A program made the translations under genes and the position numbers. Under the pieces are notes generated by a model. It was given only the letters and a program-made list of their open reading frames with translations. It had not been told where the DNA came from and ran no database searches. DNA of 64,000 nucleotides. It comes from Streptomyces celluloflavus. GTDB taxonomy: Bacteria > Actinomycetota > Actinomycetes > Streptomycetales > Streptomycetaceae. The DNA lies in contig JOEL01000004.1 of assembly GCA_000720995.1 (NCBI GenBank), positions 310,001 through 374,000 of the forward strand, read 5' to 3'. Shown piece by piece: positions 27,082 through 36,135 of the stretch. Each line of letters opens with the position of its first letter. Within the stretch, counting starts at the first letter, position 1.

Positions 27082-27387
27082 CTAGGCGGCTTCCGGAAGC
27101 CCCACCGGCGCCGCTTCCGCCACCACTTCGGCCACCGCCACAACCGGCAACTCCACGGCCGGCGGCTGGGCGCCCAGCGGTTCGGACGCACCCGATTCGA
27201 TGAGCTCGCGCCGGGGGCACGCACCACGGCCGAGCAGCGCCTGGATGCGGCGTACGCAGCCGCCGCAGTCGGTCCCGGCCTTGCAGGCGGAGGCGATCTG
27301 GCGCGGCGTACAGGCGCCGGTATCCGCGTGGTCACGGACCTGCTGCTCGGTGATCCCGAAGCAGGAGCAGACGTACACGCGGTTCAC
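27082..27387 (-). CDS. bfd: Bacterioferritin-associated ferredoxin (2Fe-2S)
   Basis: Small [2Fe-2S] protein that reduces bacterioferritin to release stored iron. VYVCSCFGITEQQVRDHADTGACTPRQIASACKAGTDCGGCVRRIQALL contains the four ligands Cys7, Cys9, Cys41 and Cys44. The domain ends near residue 57; the remaining 44 residues are an Ala/Val/Pro-rich extension not typical of enterobacterial Bfd. Convergent with bfr. An iron box sits about 40 bp upstream, so expression is expected under iron limitation. The stop codon is embedded in the TAGGGCGTG dispersed motif. Confidence 0.92.
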   Translation of the reverse strand: MNRVYVCSCFGITEQQVRDHADTGACTPRQIASACKAGTDCGGCVRRIQALLGRGACPRRELIESGASEPLGAQPPAVELPVVAVAEVVAEAAPVGLPEAA

Positions 27388-27427
27388 CCCCGGAGGAACT
27401 GGGCTCGCCGATCGGGATGATCGCGAG

Positions 27428-27446
27428 TGAGGTAACCCTTACCTTA
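27428..27446 (-). promoter_or_regulatory. Iron box (DmdR1/IdeR operator) of bfd
   Basis: The 19-bp TGAGGTAA-CCC-TTACCTTA is an inverted repeat with one mismatch and closely resembles the actinobacterial consensus TTAGGTTAGGCTAACCTAA. It sits just upstream of bfd, which is logically repressed when iron is plentiful. Confidence 0.8.
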
Positions 27447-27474
27447 CCTGTCGCGCGGAGTGCTCCACAACGCG

Positions 27475-27506
27475 GTGGGGCGCGGATCACAGGATCCGCG
27501 CCCCAC
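27475..27506 (-). terminator. Terminator hairpin downstream of DAHP synthase
   Basis: A perfect 14-bp stem (GTGGGGCGCGGATC, 27475-27488, and its complement 27493-27506) with an ACAG loop, 36 bp beyond the DAHP synthase stop. It separates that gene from the bfd promoter. Confidence 0.7.
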
Positions 27507-27542
27507 GTGTGTGTCACCGGCCGCCGTCAGCGCCGGACGGCC

Positions 27543-29111
<1,569 letters not shown>

Positions 29112-30569
29112 TCAGTCCGGGAGGGAGTCGTCGGGCGTCCCGTGGGCGAGCGCGGCGAGGGTGGCCAGCGCCTGGTCGAGCTGCTTATGGGCGGGCCCGG
29201 CGAGCGCGAGCCGGACGGCGTTCGGCGCCGGGCCCGCGCCCTGGGCACCCTCCGCCGCGACGGCGAAGGCGGCGGCCGGGGTGACGGCGATCCCGTGGCG
29301 CGCGGCGGCCGCCAGGAAGGTCTCGGCGCGCCACCGGGCGGGCAGCTCCCACCAGGCGAAGTAGGCGCGCGGGTCGGCGTGTACGCGGAAGCCGGCCAGC
29401 CGCTCGCGGAGCAGCGCCTGGCGGACGGCGGCGTCCCGGCGTTTGGCGGCGACGATCCGCTCCAGGCTGCCGTCGGTCAGCCAGCGGGTGACCGCCTCCA
29501 GGGCGAAGCCGGTCGCGGTCCAGCCGCCGGAGCGCAGGGCGGCGGAGAGCCGGTCGGTGTGCGCCGGGGGCGCCAGGGCGAGGCCGACGGTCAGGCCCGG
29601 GGCGAGCCGTTTGGACAGGCTGTCGATGAGGATCGTCCGGTCGGGGGCGAGCGCGGCGAGCGGCGGGCGGGCGGTGGCGGTGGTGGCGTCCGGACCGGCC
29701 GTGTCACCCGGGCCCGTACGGTCCCCGCCCGCCGTCCCGCCCCCGTCCGCCGCGCCGTCCGGGTGCAGGAAGGCCCACACCGCGTCCTCCACGGCCCACA
29801 GGTCCAGCTCGCCGAGGGTGGCGGCGAGCTCGGCGCGGCGCCCGGCGGACATCGTCACGCCGAGCGGGTTGTGCAGGGTGGGCTGGACGTAGAGGGCGCG
29901 CAGCGGGGCGGCGCGGTGGGCGGCGCGGACCGCGTCCGGGCGCAGTCCGTCCGCGTCGGTGGCCAGCGGGACGAGGGTGATGCCGAGCCGCGCGGCGATG
30001 CCCTTGACCATCGGGTAGGTGAGCGCCTCGACGCCGAGGCGTCCCCCCGGCGGGACGAGGGAGGCGAGCGCGCCGGCCATCGCCTGCCGGCCGTTGCCGG
30101 CGAAGCGGAGGTGGTCGGGGTCCGGGCGCAGGGCCGGGCCGCTCAGCAGCGCCGCGGCGGCGGTGCGGGCGGCGGGGGTGCCGGCCGGGGCGAGCGGGCG
30201 CAGGGCCGCGCCGAGGGCGTCGGGCCGCAGCAGGGGCGCGAGGCCGGCGGCGAGCAGGGCGGACTGTTCGGGGACGACGGGGTAGTTGAGTTCGAGGTTG
30301 ACGGGGACGGTGCCCGCGGGCGCCGGTTCGGCGAGCGCGGGGCCCGGTGCGTGCCGGGCGGCGCGCACATACGTACCGCGGCCGACCTCGCCGACGGTCA
30401 GGCCGCGGCGGGCGAGCTCGCGGTAGACCCGGGTGGCGGTGGAGTTGGCGATGCGGTGCGCGCGGGCGAAGGCGCGCTGGGTGGGGAGGCGGTCGCCGGG
30501 GCGCAGCCGTCCGGCGGTGATGTCCGCCGCGACGGCGTCGGCGATGCGCCGGTAGTCCTCCGCGCTCAT
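29112..30569 (-). CDS. MocR-type regulator (GntR helix-turn-helix fused to aminotransferase fold)
   Basis: A 485-residue PLP-dependent transcription factor. Residues 1-75 are a GntR winged helix (DYRRIADAVAADITAGRLRPGDRLPTQRAFARAHRIANSTATRVYRELARRGLTVGEVGRGTYV); the rest is a fold-type I aminotransferase domain with LYVQPTLHNPLGVTMSAGRR, WAVEDAVWAFL and the PLP lysine in ILIDSLSKRLAPGLTVG. A disordered Gly/Asp/Thr insertion (about residue 275-305) interrupts the aminotransferase part. Start at 30569 has an upstream AGAGGGG site and begins the HTH. Divergent from an alpha/beta hydrolase with direct-repeat DNA between them, the usual MocR arrangement, so it likely controls that gene and itself. 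Confidence 0.9.
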   Translation of the reverse strand: MSAEDYRRIADAVAADITAGRLRPGDRLPTQRAFARAHRIANSTATRVYRELARRGLTVGEVGRGTYVRAARHAPGPALAEPAPAGTVPVNLELNYPVVPEQSALLAAGLAPLLRPDALGAALRPLAPAGTPAARTAAAALLSGPALRPDPDHLRFAGNGRQAMAGALASLVPPGGRLGVEALTYPMVKGIAARLGITLVPLATDADGLRPDAVRAAHRAAPLRALYVQPTLHNPLGVTMSAGRRAELAATLGELDLWAVEDAVWAFLHPDGAADGGGTAGGDRTGPGDTAGPDATTATARPPLAALAPDRTILIDSLSKRLAPGLTVGLALAPPAHTDRLSAALRSGGWTATGFALEAVTRWLTDGSLERIVAAKRRDAAVRQALLRERLAGFRVHADPRAYFAWWELPARWRAETFLAAAARHGIAVTPAAAFAVAAEGAQGAGPAPNAVRLALAGPAHKQLDQALATLAALAHGTPDDSLPD

Positions 30570-30621
30570 GATCCGCCCCTCTTCCTTCCGGGTCCTTCTC
30601 GCGTTCCGCCCGGTCCCGCCC

Positions 30622-30668
30622 ATTGCCCCCACATTGCTCCGAGAGCAATGTTTTTATTGCACCGAGAG
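30622..30668. promoter_or_regulatory. Direct-repeat operator candidate for the MocR regulator
   Basis: ATTGCTCCGAGAG (30633-30645) and ATTGCACCGAGAG (30656-30668) are 12/13 identical direct repeats spaced 23 bp start to start, about two helical turns. A further ATTGC starts at 30622, and the first repeat is also half of the palindrome CATTGCTC-CGA-GAGCAATG. The AT-rich TTTTTATTGC between them stands out in this genome. Direct repeats are the typical MocR site. Confidence 0.6.
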
Positions 30669-30745
30669 TGTGCGCCTCCTAGCATCGGACGTCAAGGGCC
30701 ACACGACGGCGCCGGCCTCCGGCGCCGTCGTCAACAACCAGGCGA

Positions 30746-31606
30746 ATGAGGCGAGTTGCGTTGAGCACGGCTGCCGTCGGGGGAATCACCGTCGGGTACG
30801 AGGACCGGGGCACCGGGGCACCGCTGGTGCTCGTCCACGGGCATCCCTTCGACCGGACGATGTGGGCGCCGCAGACCGCGGCGTTCGGCGCGGCGCGACC
30901 GGGTTCCGGATGGCGGGTGATCGTGCCTGATCTGCGGGGGTACGGCGCGTCGACCGTCGTCCCCGGCGTCACACCGCTGGAGACGTTCGCCCGCGATATC
31001 GCCGGGCTGCTGGACGTACTGGGCCTCGGGGCCGAACGGATCGTGCTCGGCGGGCTGTCGATGGGCGGCCAGATCGCCCTGGAGTTCGCCCGGCTCTTCC
31101 CGGAGCGGCTGCGCGGACTGGTCCTCGCCGACACCTTCGCGCAGGGCGAGAGCGCCGAGGGCAAGGCGCGGCGCAACGCCCTCGCCGACCGGCTGCTGCG
31201 CGAGGGCATGGGCGGCTACACCGACGAGGTACTGGACAAGATGGTCGCGCCGGAGAACATCGCGCGGCAGCCGGAGGTCGCCGGGCACGTCCGCCGCATG
31301 ATGCTCGCCGCCCCGCCCGAGGGCGCCGCCGCCGCGCTCCGCGGCCGGGCCGAACGCCCCGACTACACCGGGCTGTTGGGGCGGATCGTGGTGCCGACGC
31401 TGGTGGTGGTCGGGCGGGACGACACCTACACACCGGTCGCCGACGCGGAATTCCTGCACCGGCGCATCCCGGGTGCCGCGCTCGCGGTCATCGAGGACGC
31501 CGCCCATCTGCCCAACCTCGAACAGCCCACCGCCTTCGACGCGGTACTGGCCGATTTTCTGGCCGGTCTGCGTCCGTCCCCCGCCCCGGCGCCGGGCGTC
31601 GGGTAA
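30746..31606 (+). CDS. Alpha/beta hydrolase
   Basis: A 286-residue alpha/beta-fold hydrolase. The oxyanion region is LVLVHGHPFDRTMW (HGHP), the nucleophile elbow GGLSMGGQ (Ser in GxSxG), the acid is in VVVGRDDTYTPVADAEF and the catalytic His in IEDAAHLPNLEQP. A cap region lies between the nucleophile and acid. The ATG at 30746 is used; a TTG at 30761 is an alternative. Divergent from the MocR gene, hence a candidate target responding to a PLP-linked signal. The stop codon overlaps the -10-like element of the trp leader. Substrate unknown; esterases, haloperoxidase-type and lactone hydrolases share this pattern. Confidence 0.87.
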   Translation: MRRVALSTAAVGGITVGYEDRGTGAPLVLVHGHPFDRTMWAPQTAAFGAARPGSGWRVIVPDLRGYGASTVVPGVTPLETFARDIAGLLDVLGLGAERIVLGGLSMGGQIALEFARLFPERLRGLVLADTFAQGESAEGKARRNALADRLLREGMGGYTDEVLDKMVAPENIARQPEVAGHVRRMMLAAPPEGAAAALRGRAERPDYTGLLGRIVVPTLVVVGRDDTYTPVADAEFLHRRIPGAALAVIEDAAHLPNLEQPTAFDAVLADFLAGLRPSPAPAPGVG

Positions 31607-31616
31607 AGTTCCGCTC

Positions 31617-31679
31617 ATGTACGCGCAACCGGTCATGAGCATGAACTGGTGGTGGACCGCTCATCCGGCGGCCCACTGA
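31617..31679 (+). CDS. trpL: trp operon leader peptide
   Basis: A 20-codon open frame with three consecutive Trp codons (UGG x3, residues 11-13: MNWWWTAH) directly before a terminator hairpin and trpEG. This is the classical ribosome-stalling leader for attenuation: when Trp-tRNA is scarce the ribosome stalls and the terminator does not form. There is no ribosome site, but a -10-like TAAAGT (31604-31609) lies seven bases upstream of the ATG, so the leader is probably leaderless and starts transcription at the ATG; two later ATGs (codons 7 and 9) are possible starts. Confidence 0.9.
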   Translation: MYAQPVMSMNWWWTAHPAAH

Positions 31680-31704
31680 TTCGCGCGCGCACCACTGACA
31701 TCGC

Positions 31705-31735
31705 GAAGGCCGCCCCGAGGGGCGGCCTTCTGTCG
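31705..31735 (+). terminator. trp attenuator terminator hairpin
   Basis: GAAGGCCGCCCC (31705-31716) pairs perfectly with GGGGCGGCCTTC (31719-31730), followed by TGTCGT. It lies 26 bp beyond the leader stop and 44 bp before trpEG, the expected position of the attenuator. Confidence 0.85.
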
Positions 31736-31773
31736 TACGGCGGCCGTTCCTCCCCTCCCGGAAGGAACCTGCC

Positions 31774-33735
31774 ATGCACCGCGCACCCGCCGCTCCCGCC
31801 GTCCCCCGCACCGATACCGCCGCCCTCGTCCAGCGCCTGCTCGATCCCGGCTGCCCGCCGTTCGCCCTGCTGCGCCGCCGCTCCCCCGGGCGGGACACCA
31901 CCGTCGTCGAGGTGCTGATCGGCGAGGTGACCGAGGTCGAGCGGCTGGCGGACATCCCGCTGGCCGACGGCGCCCCCGACGCGCCGGTGACCGACGCGCT
32001 CGCGCTGATCCCCTTCCGGCAGATCCGCGAGCGCGGTTTCGAGGCCCACGACGACGGCACACCGCTCGCCGTGCTGCGCCCCCGCGAGTGCGCCGAAATC
32101 CCCCTGGACGCGCTGCTGGCGGCGCTCCCCACGCACGATGTCCGGGTGACGGACGGCGCGTTCGATGTGGACGACGCGGCGTACGCGGGGACCGTCGGGC
32201 GGATCCTCCGGGACGAGATCGGCAGCGGCGAGGGCGCCAACTTCGTCATCCGCAGGACGTTCGAGGGGGAGATCGCGGGCTTCTCGGCGGCCGACGCGCT
32301 GGCCCTCTTCCGGCGGCTGCTGGCCGGCGAGCGCGGCGCGTACTGGACGTATGTCGTACACCGGCCCGGGGTGCGCACGCTCGTCGGCGCCAGCCCCGAG
32401 GTGCATGTGCGGATGAGCGGCGGCACGGTCGTGATGAACCCGATCAGCGGCACCTATCGCTACCCGGCCGGTGGCCCCACCGCCGAGAGCCTGCTGGCGT
32501 TTCTCGGCGACCGCAAGGAGGTGGAGGAGCTGTCCATGGTGGTGGACGAGGAGCTGAAGATGATGTGCACCGTCGGCGACATGGGCGGTGTGGTCGTCGG
32601 GCCCCGGCTCAAGGAAATGGCCCACCTGGCGCACACCGAGTACGAGCTGCGCGGCCGGTCCAGCCTCGATGTGCGCGAGGTGCTCAAGGAGACGATGTTC
32701 GCGGCGACGGTCACCGGGTCGCCGGTGCAGAACGCCTGCCGGGTCATCGCCCGGTACGAGCCCGCCGGGCCCGACGGACGGGGCCGCGGCTACTACGCGG
32801 GCGCGCTGGCGCTGATCGGCCGGGACGCCGGCGGCGGGCAGACGCTGGACTCGCCGATCCTGATCCGTACCGCCGACATCGCCGCGGACGGCCGGCTGCG
32901 GGTGCCGGTCGGCGCCACCCTGGTGCGCGCCTCCGATCCGCACGGCGAGGTCGCCGAGACGCACGCCAAGGCGGCCGGGGTGCTCACCGCGCTGGGCGTA
33001 CGGTCCGCACCGGCCGGCGCCGGGGCCGCGGGGCGGCCGCCGCACCTGGCCGACGACCCGCGGGTGCGCGCCGCGCTCGACGCCCGCCGCGCCGATCTCG
33101 CCCCCTTCTGGCTGCGGATGCAGAGCACCGCGCCGACCGCCGCGCTGCGCGGCCACGCGCTGGTCGTCGACGCCGAGGACACCTTCACCGCGATGCTGGC
33201 GCATCTGCTGCGCACCTCGGGGCTGACCGTCACCGTCCGCCGCTACGACGAACCGGGGCTGCGCGCGACCGTCCGGGCGCACCGGGGGCCGGTCGTGCTG
33301 GGCCCCGGCCCCGGCAACCCGTCCGACGCCGCCGACCCCAAGATGCGCTTCCTGCGCTCCCTGACCGCGGAGCTCGTCGCCGGCCACCGGCACGGGCTGC
33401 TCGGGGTCTGCCTCGGGCACGAGCTGCTCGCCGCGGAGCTGGGGCTGGAGATCGTCCGCAAGGACGTGCCGTTCCAGGGCGCCCAGGAGCGCATCGACTT
33501 CTTCGGGCGCCCGGAGACGGTCGGTTTCTACAACACCTTCACGGCCCGCTGCGACGACCGCACGGCCGCCGAACTGGCCATGCACCGGGTGGAGTTGAGC
33601 CGGGACGCGGAGACCGGCGAGGTGCACGCGCTGCGCGGCCCCGGCTTCGCGGGCGTGCAGTTCCACCCCGAGTCGGTGCTGTCCCTGGACGGCGCCTCGG
33701 TCACCGCACAGCTGCTGGCCGCTGTCCTGGTGTGA
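31774..33735 (+). CDS. trpE: Fused anthranilate synthase TrpEG
   Basis: A 653-residue fusion of the chorismate-binding subunit and the glutamine amidotransferase. The N-terminal two thirds hold IPFRQIRERGFEAHDDG, GSGEGANFVIRRTF, MNPISGTYRYP and the late block ETMFAATVTGSPVQNACRVIARYEP. The amidotransferase (about residue 465 onward) has Cys546 in LGVCLGHELLAAE and the His631/Glu633 pair in FHPESVLS. The family also includes phenazine-type PhzE enzymes, but the Trp-rich leader indicates anthranilate synthase. ATG preceded by GGAAGGAA. Its last 35 bases overlap the convergent dehydrogenase gene. Confidence 0.93.
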   Translation: MHRAPAAPAVPRTDTAALVQRLLDPGCPPFALLRRRSPGRDTTVVEVLIGEVTEVERLADIPLADGAPDAPVTDALALIPFRQIRERGFEAHDDGTPLAVLRPRECAEIPLDALLAALPTHDVRVTDGAFDVDDAAYAGTVGRILRDEIGSGEGANFVIRRTFEGEIAGFSAADALALFRRLLAGERGAYWTYVVHRPGVRTLVGASPEVHVRMSGGTVVMNPISGTYRYPAGGPTAESLLAFLGDRKEVEELSMVVDEELKMMCTVGDMGGVVVGPRLKEMAHLAHTEYELRGRSSLDVREVLKETMFAATVTGSPVQNACRVIARYEPAGPDGRGRGYYAGALALIGRDAGGGQTLDSPILIRTADIAADGRLRVPVGATLVRASDPHGEVAETHAKAAGVLTALGVRSAPAGAGAAGRPPHLADDPRVRAALDARRADLAPFWLRMQSTAPTAALRGHALVVDAEDTFTAMLAHLLRTSGLTVTVRRYDEPGLRATVRAHRGPVVLGPGPGNPSDAADPKMRFLRSLTAELVAGHRHGLLGVCLGHELLAAELGLEIVRKDVPFQGAQERIDFFGRPETVGFYNTFTARCDDRTAAELAMHRVELSRDAETGEVHALRGPGFAGVQFHPESVLSLDGASVTAQLLAAVLV

Positions 33736-34717
33736 CGAGCGTGTTCTCGTTGGTGCGGCCGGCCAGATAGTCCTCGACATTGGCGACGGTGGTGTCGACG
33801 ATCTGGCCGACCGCTTCCGCGGTGAAGTACGCCTGATGGGAGGTGACCAGGACGTTCCCGAAGGTCATCAGGCGGGCGAGGGTGTCGTCGCTGATGACGT
33901 CGAGGGACTTGTCGAGGAAGAAGAGCCCGGCCTCTTCCTCGTAGACGTCCAGTCCGACGCCGGCGAGCCGGCCCGCCTTGAGCGTCTCGACCAGGGCCGC
34001 GGTGTCGACCAGCCCGCCGCGGCTGGAGTTGACGAGGATCGCGTCGTCCTTCATGGCGGCCAGCGCGTCGGCGTCGATGAGATGCCGGGTGGCCGCCAGC
34101 AGCGGGACGTGCAGGGTGATCAGGTCCGCCTCGGCGAACAGCTGCCGCTGGTCGACGTAGCGCATGCCGAGGTCGACGCAGGCGGGGTTCTCGGCGATGT
34201 CCCAGCCCAGCAGGTTCATCCCGAAGCCGTGGGCGATCCGGGTGAACGCCTCGCCGATCTTGCCGGTGCCGATCACCCCGGCCGTACGGCCGCGCAGATC
34301 GCGGCCCATCAGACCGTCCAGCCGGAAGTCGAAGTTGCGGGTGCGGTTGACGGCCCGTACGAGCCCCCGGTTCACGGCCAGCGCCAGGGTCCAGGCGAAT
34401 TCGGCGACCGCGTACGGGGAGTAGGCGGAGACCCGGCCGATGGTCAGTCCGAGGTCGGCCGCGGCCTCCAGATCGATGTTGTTGAAGCCGGTGGAGCGCT
34501 GGGCGATCATCTTCGTGCCGCCGGCCGCGAGGGACTGCAGGACCTCGGCGCTCAGGTCGTCGTTGACGCTCGCGCTGACGACCGCGTAGCCGGCGGCGAT
34601 GGGCGCGGTGTCGCGGTTGAGGAAGACATCCAGACAGCGGACCTGGTGCCGTTCGGCGAACGCCTTCTCCAGCAGCGGCCGCTCGTCCACCTGCACCCCG
34701 AACGCGACGATATCCAC
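33701..34717 (-). CDS. D-2-hydroxyacid dehydrogenase (D-lactate dehydrogenase-like)
   Basis: A 338-residue NAD-dependent enzyme of the LdhA/VanH type that reduces pyruvate or a related 2-oxoacid. AQRSTGFNNIDLEAAADLGL, the catalytic-Arg block NSSRGGLVDTAALVETLK, the Glu-bearing GLDVYEEEAGLFF and the catalytic His in VTSHQAYFTAEA are typical of LdhA. The Rossmann motif GVIGTGKIGEAFTRIAHGFGMNLLGWD is near residue 148. The conserved YEEEAGLFFLDKS marks D-lactate dehydrogenases. Convergent with trpEG, overlapping it by 35 bp. The upstream region carries three 9-bp AT-rich repeats. Fermentative NAD recycling under oxygen limitation is the likely role. Confidence 0.92.
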   Translation of the reverse strand: MDIVAFGVQVDERPLLEKAFAERHQVRCLDVFLNRDTAPIAAGYAVVSASVNDDLSAEVLQSLAAGGTKMIAQRSTGFNNIDLEAAADLGLTIGRVSAYSPYAVAEFAWTLALAVNRGLVRAVNRTRNFDFRLDGLMGRDLRGRTAGVIGTGKIGEAFTRIAHGFGMNLLGWDIAENPACVDLGMRYVDQRQLFAEADLITLHVPLLAATRHLIDADALAAMKDDAILVNSSRGGLVDTAALVETLKAGRLAGVGLDVYEEEAGLFFLDKSLDVISDDTLARLMTFGNVLVTSHQAYFTAEAVGQIVDTTVANVEDYLAGRTNENTLVTPGQRPAAVR

Positions 34718-34750
34718 GTTTCTCCCACCGATCCCGATTCACCCGCTGAT

Positions 34751-34800
34751 GAGCGATAGGCCGAATATGACGAATATGCCGAATATACGGCCCATCGCTC
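34751..34800. promoter_or_regulatory. Three tandem 9-bp repeats flanked by an inverted repeat, upstream of the dehydrogenase
   Basis: CGAATATGA, CGAATATGC and CGAATATAC follow each other with a 9-bp period (34762-34788). They are framed by GAGCGAT (34751-34757) and its complement ATCGCTC (34794-34800). Located 35-85 bp upstream of the dehydrogenase start; on the minus strand each repeat reads as CATATTCG, similar to a -10 element. A redox- or oxygen-linked regulator site is plausible. Confidence 0.5.
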
Positions 34801-34865
34801 GGCGGTGCCGTCCGGAGACCGGGCGGGGGAACACCCCGGGGTACGCCGCCCCGGGAGGGGCGGCG

Positions 34866-34904
34866 GGGAGCCTCAGCAGGGAGCTTCGGCAGGGAGCCTC
34901 AGCG
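34866..34904. repeat. Three tandem 13-bp repeats downstream of phosphofructokinase
   Basis: GGGAGCCTCAGCA, GGGAGCTTCGGCA, GGGAGCCTCAGCG, immediately beyond the pfkA stop codon. Probably a minisatellite from replication slippage. Confidence 0.6.
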
Positions 34905-34916
34905 GGAAGGCGTCGC

Positions 34917-35945
34917 TCAGCCGAAGAAGACGCCGGCCTCGGCGTAGAGCGCCGGATCGACGGTCTTCAGCTTCGCGGTCGCCTCCTCGATCGGCACCCG
35001 GACGATGTCCGTACCGCGCAGCGCGACCATCTTCCCGAAGTCACCGTCCCGCACCGCGTCGATGGCGTGCAGTCCGAAGCGGGTGGCCAGCCAGCGGTCG
35101 AAGGCGCTGGGTGTGCCGCCGCGCTGGGTGTGCCCGAGCACGGTCGTGCGCGCCTCCTTGCCCGTACGCCGTTCGATCTCCTTGGCCAGCCACTCCCCCA
35201 CGCCGGAGAGCCGGACGTGCCCGAAGGAGTCGGTGCTGCCGTCCTTGAGGACCATCTGGCCGTCCTTGGGCATCGCCCCCTCGGCGATGACGACGATCGG
35301 CGCGTAGCGGACCTTGAAGCGGGCGTCGATCCAGCCGCAGACCTGCCCGACGTCGAAGCGCTGCTCGGGGATGAGGATGACGTTGGCGCCGCCGGCCAGG
35401 CCCGAATGCAGCGCGATCCAGCCGGCGTGCCGGCCCATCACCTCGACCACCAGCACCCGCATATGCGATTCGGCGGTGGTGTGCAGCCGGTCGATGGCCT
35501 CGGTGGCGACGCCGACGGCGGTGTCGAAACCGAAGGTGTAGTCGGTGGCCGAGAGGTCGTTGTCGATGGTCTTGGGGACGCCGACGCACGGGATGCCGAA
35601 TTCGCCGGAGAGCCGGGTGGCGACGCCGAGGGTGTCCTCACCGCCGATCGTGATCAGCGCGTCGACCTCCTCCTTGGCCAGGGTCGCCTTGATCCGGCGG
35701 ACGCCGTCCGCCTCCTTGAAGGGGTTGGTCCGCGAGGAGCCCAGGATCGTGCCGCCCCGGGGCAGGATGCCGCGCACCGCCGAGATGTCCAGCGGCATCG
35801 TGTCGCCCGTCAGCGGGCCGCGCCAGCCGTTCCGGAAGCCGACGAAGTCATATCCGTACTCCTGGGTGCCCTTGCGGACCACGCCTCGCATCACCGCGTT
35901 CAGACCGGGGCAGTCGCCACCGCCGGTCAGCACTCCGACCCGCAT
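34917..35945 (-). CDS. pfkA: 6-phosphofructokinase
   Basis: Phosphorylates fructose 6-phosphate. The 342-residue protein has MRVGVLTGGGDCPGLNAVMRG, GGTILGSSRTNPF, the catalytic PKTIDNDLSATDYTFGFDTA, VEVMGRHAGWIALHSGLAGGANVILIPE and LGHTQRGGTPSAFDR. At the phosphoryl-donor site it reads GGEDT (residues 101-105), with Asp104 where typical ATP enzymes have Gly; this residue is associated with pyrophosphate-dependent enzymes, but Streptomyces relatives with the same motif are reported to use ATP (from memory). Donor specificity therefore stays open. Monocistronic, followed by the 13-bp repeats. Confidence 0.93.
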   Translation of the reverse strand: MRVGVLTGGGDCPGLNAVMRGVVRKGTQEYGYDFVGFRNGWRGPLTGDTMPLDISAVRGILPRGGTILGSSRTNPFKEADGVRRIKATLAKEEVDALITIGGEDTLGVATRLSGEFGIPCVGVPKTIDNDLSATDYTFGFDTAVGVATEAIDRLHTTAESHMRVLVVEVMGRHAGWIALHSGLAGGANVILIPEQRFDVGQVCGWIDARFKVRYAPIVVIAEGAMPKDGQMVLKDGSTDSFGHVRLSGVGEWLAKEIERRTGKEARTTVLGHTQRGGTPSAFDRWLATRFGLHAIDAVRDGDFGKMVALRGTDIVRVPIEEATAKLKTVDPALYAEAGVFFG

Positions 35946-36135
35946 CGCTGCTTCACCTACATCCCGTCAGTGGCCGCGCACACGGCCGTGAATGAGCCGA
36001 CCCCGGTCACGCTAAAGGTGATCTGGGTCACTCCGGGATGGGGTGGGCGCCGACTCCGTTGATTCGCCGGGGAGTTGGGACACGGCGTTCACCCGTACGA
36101 GCGGACCGGGCCGTCCGGCCGGCGGCTACGCCCCG

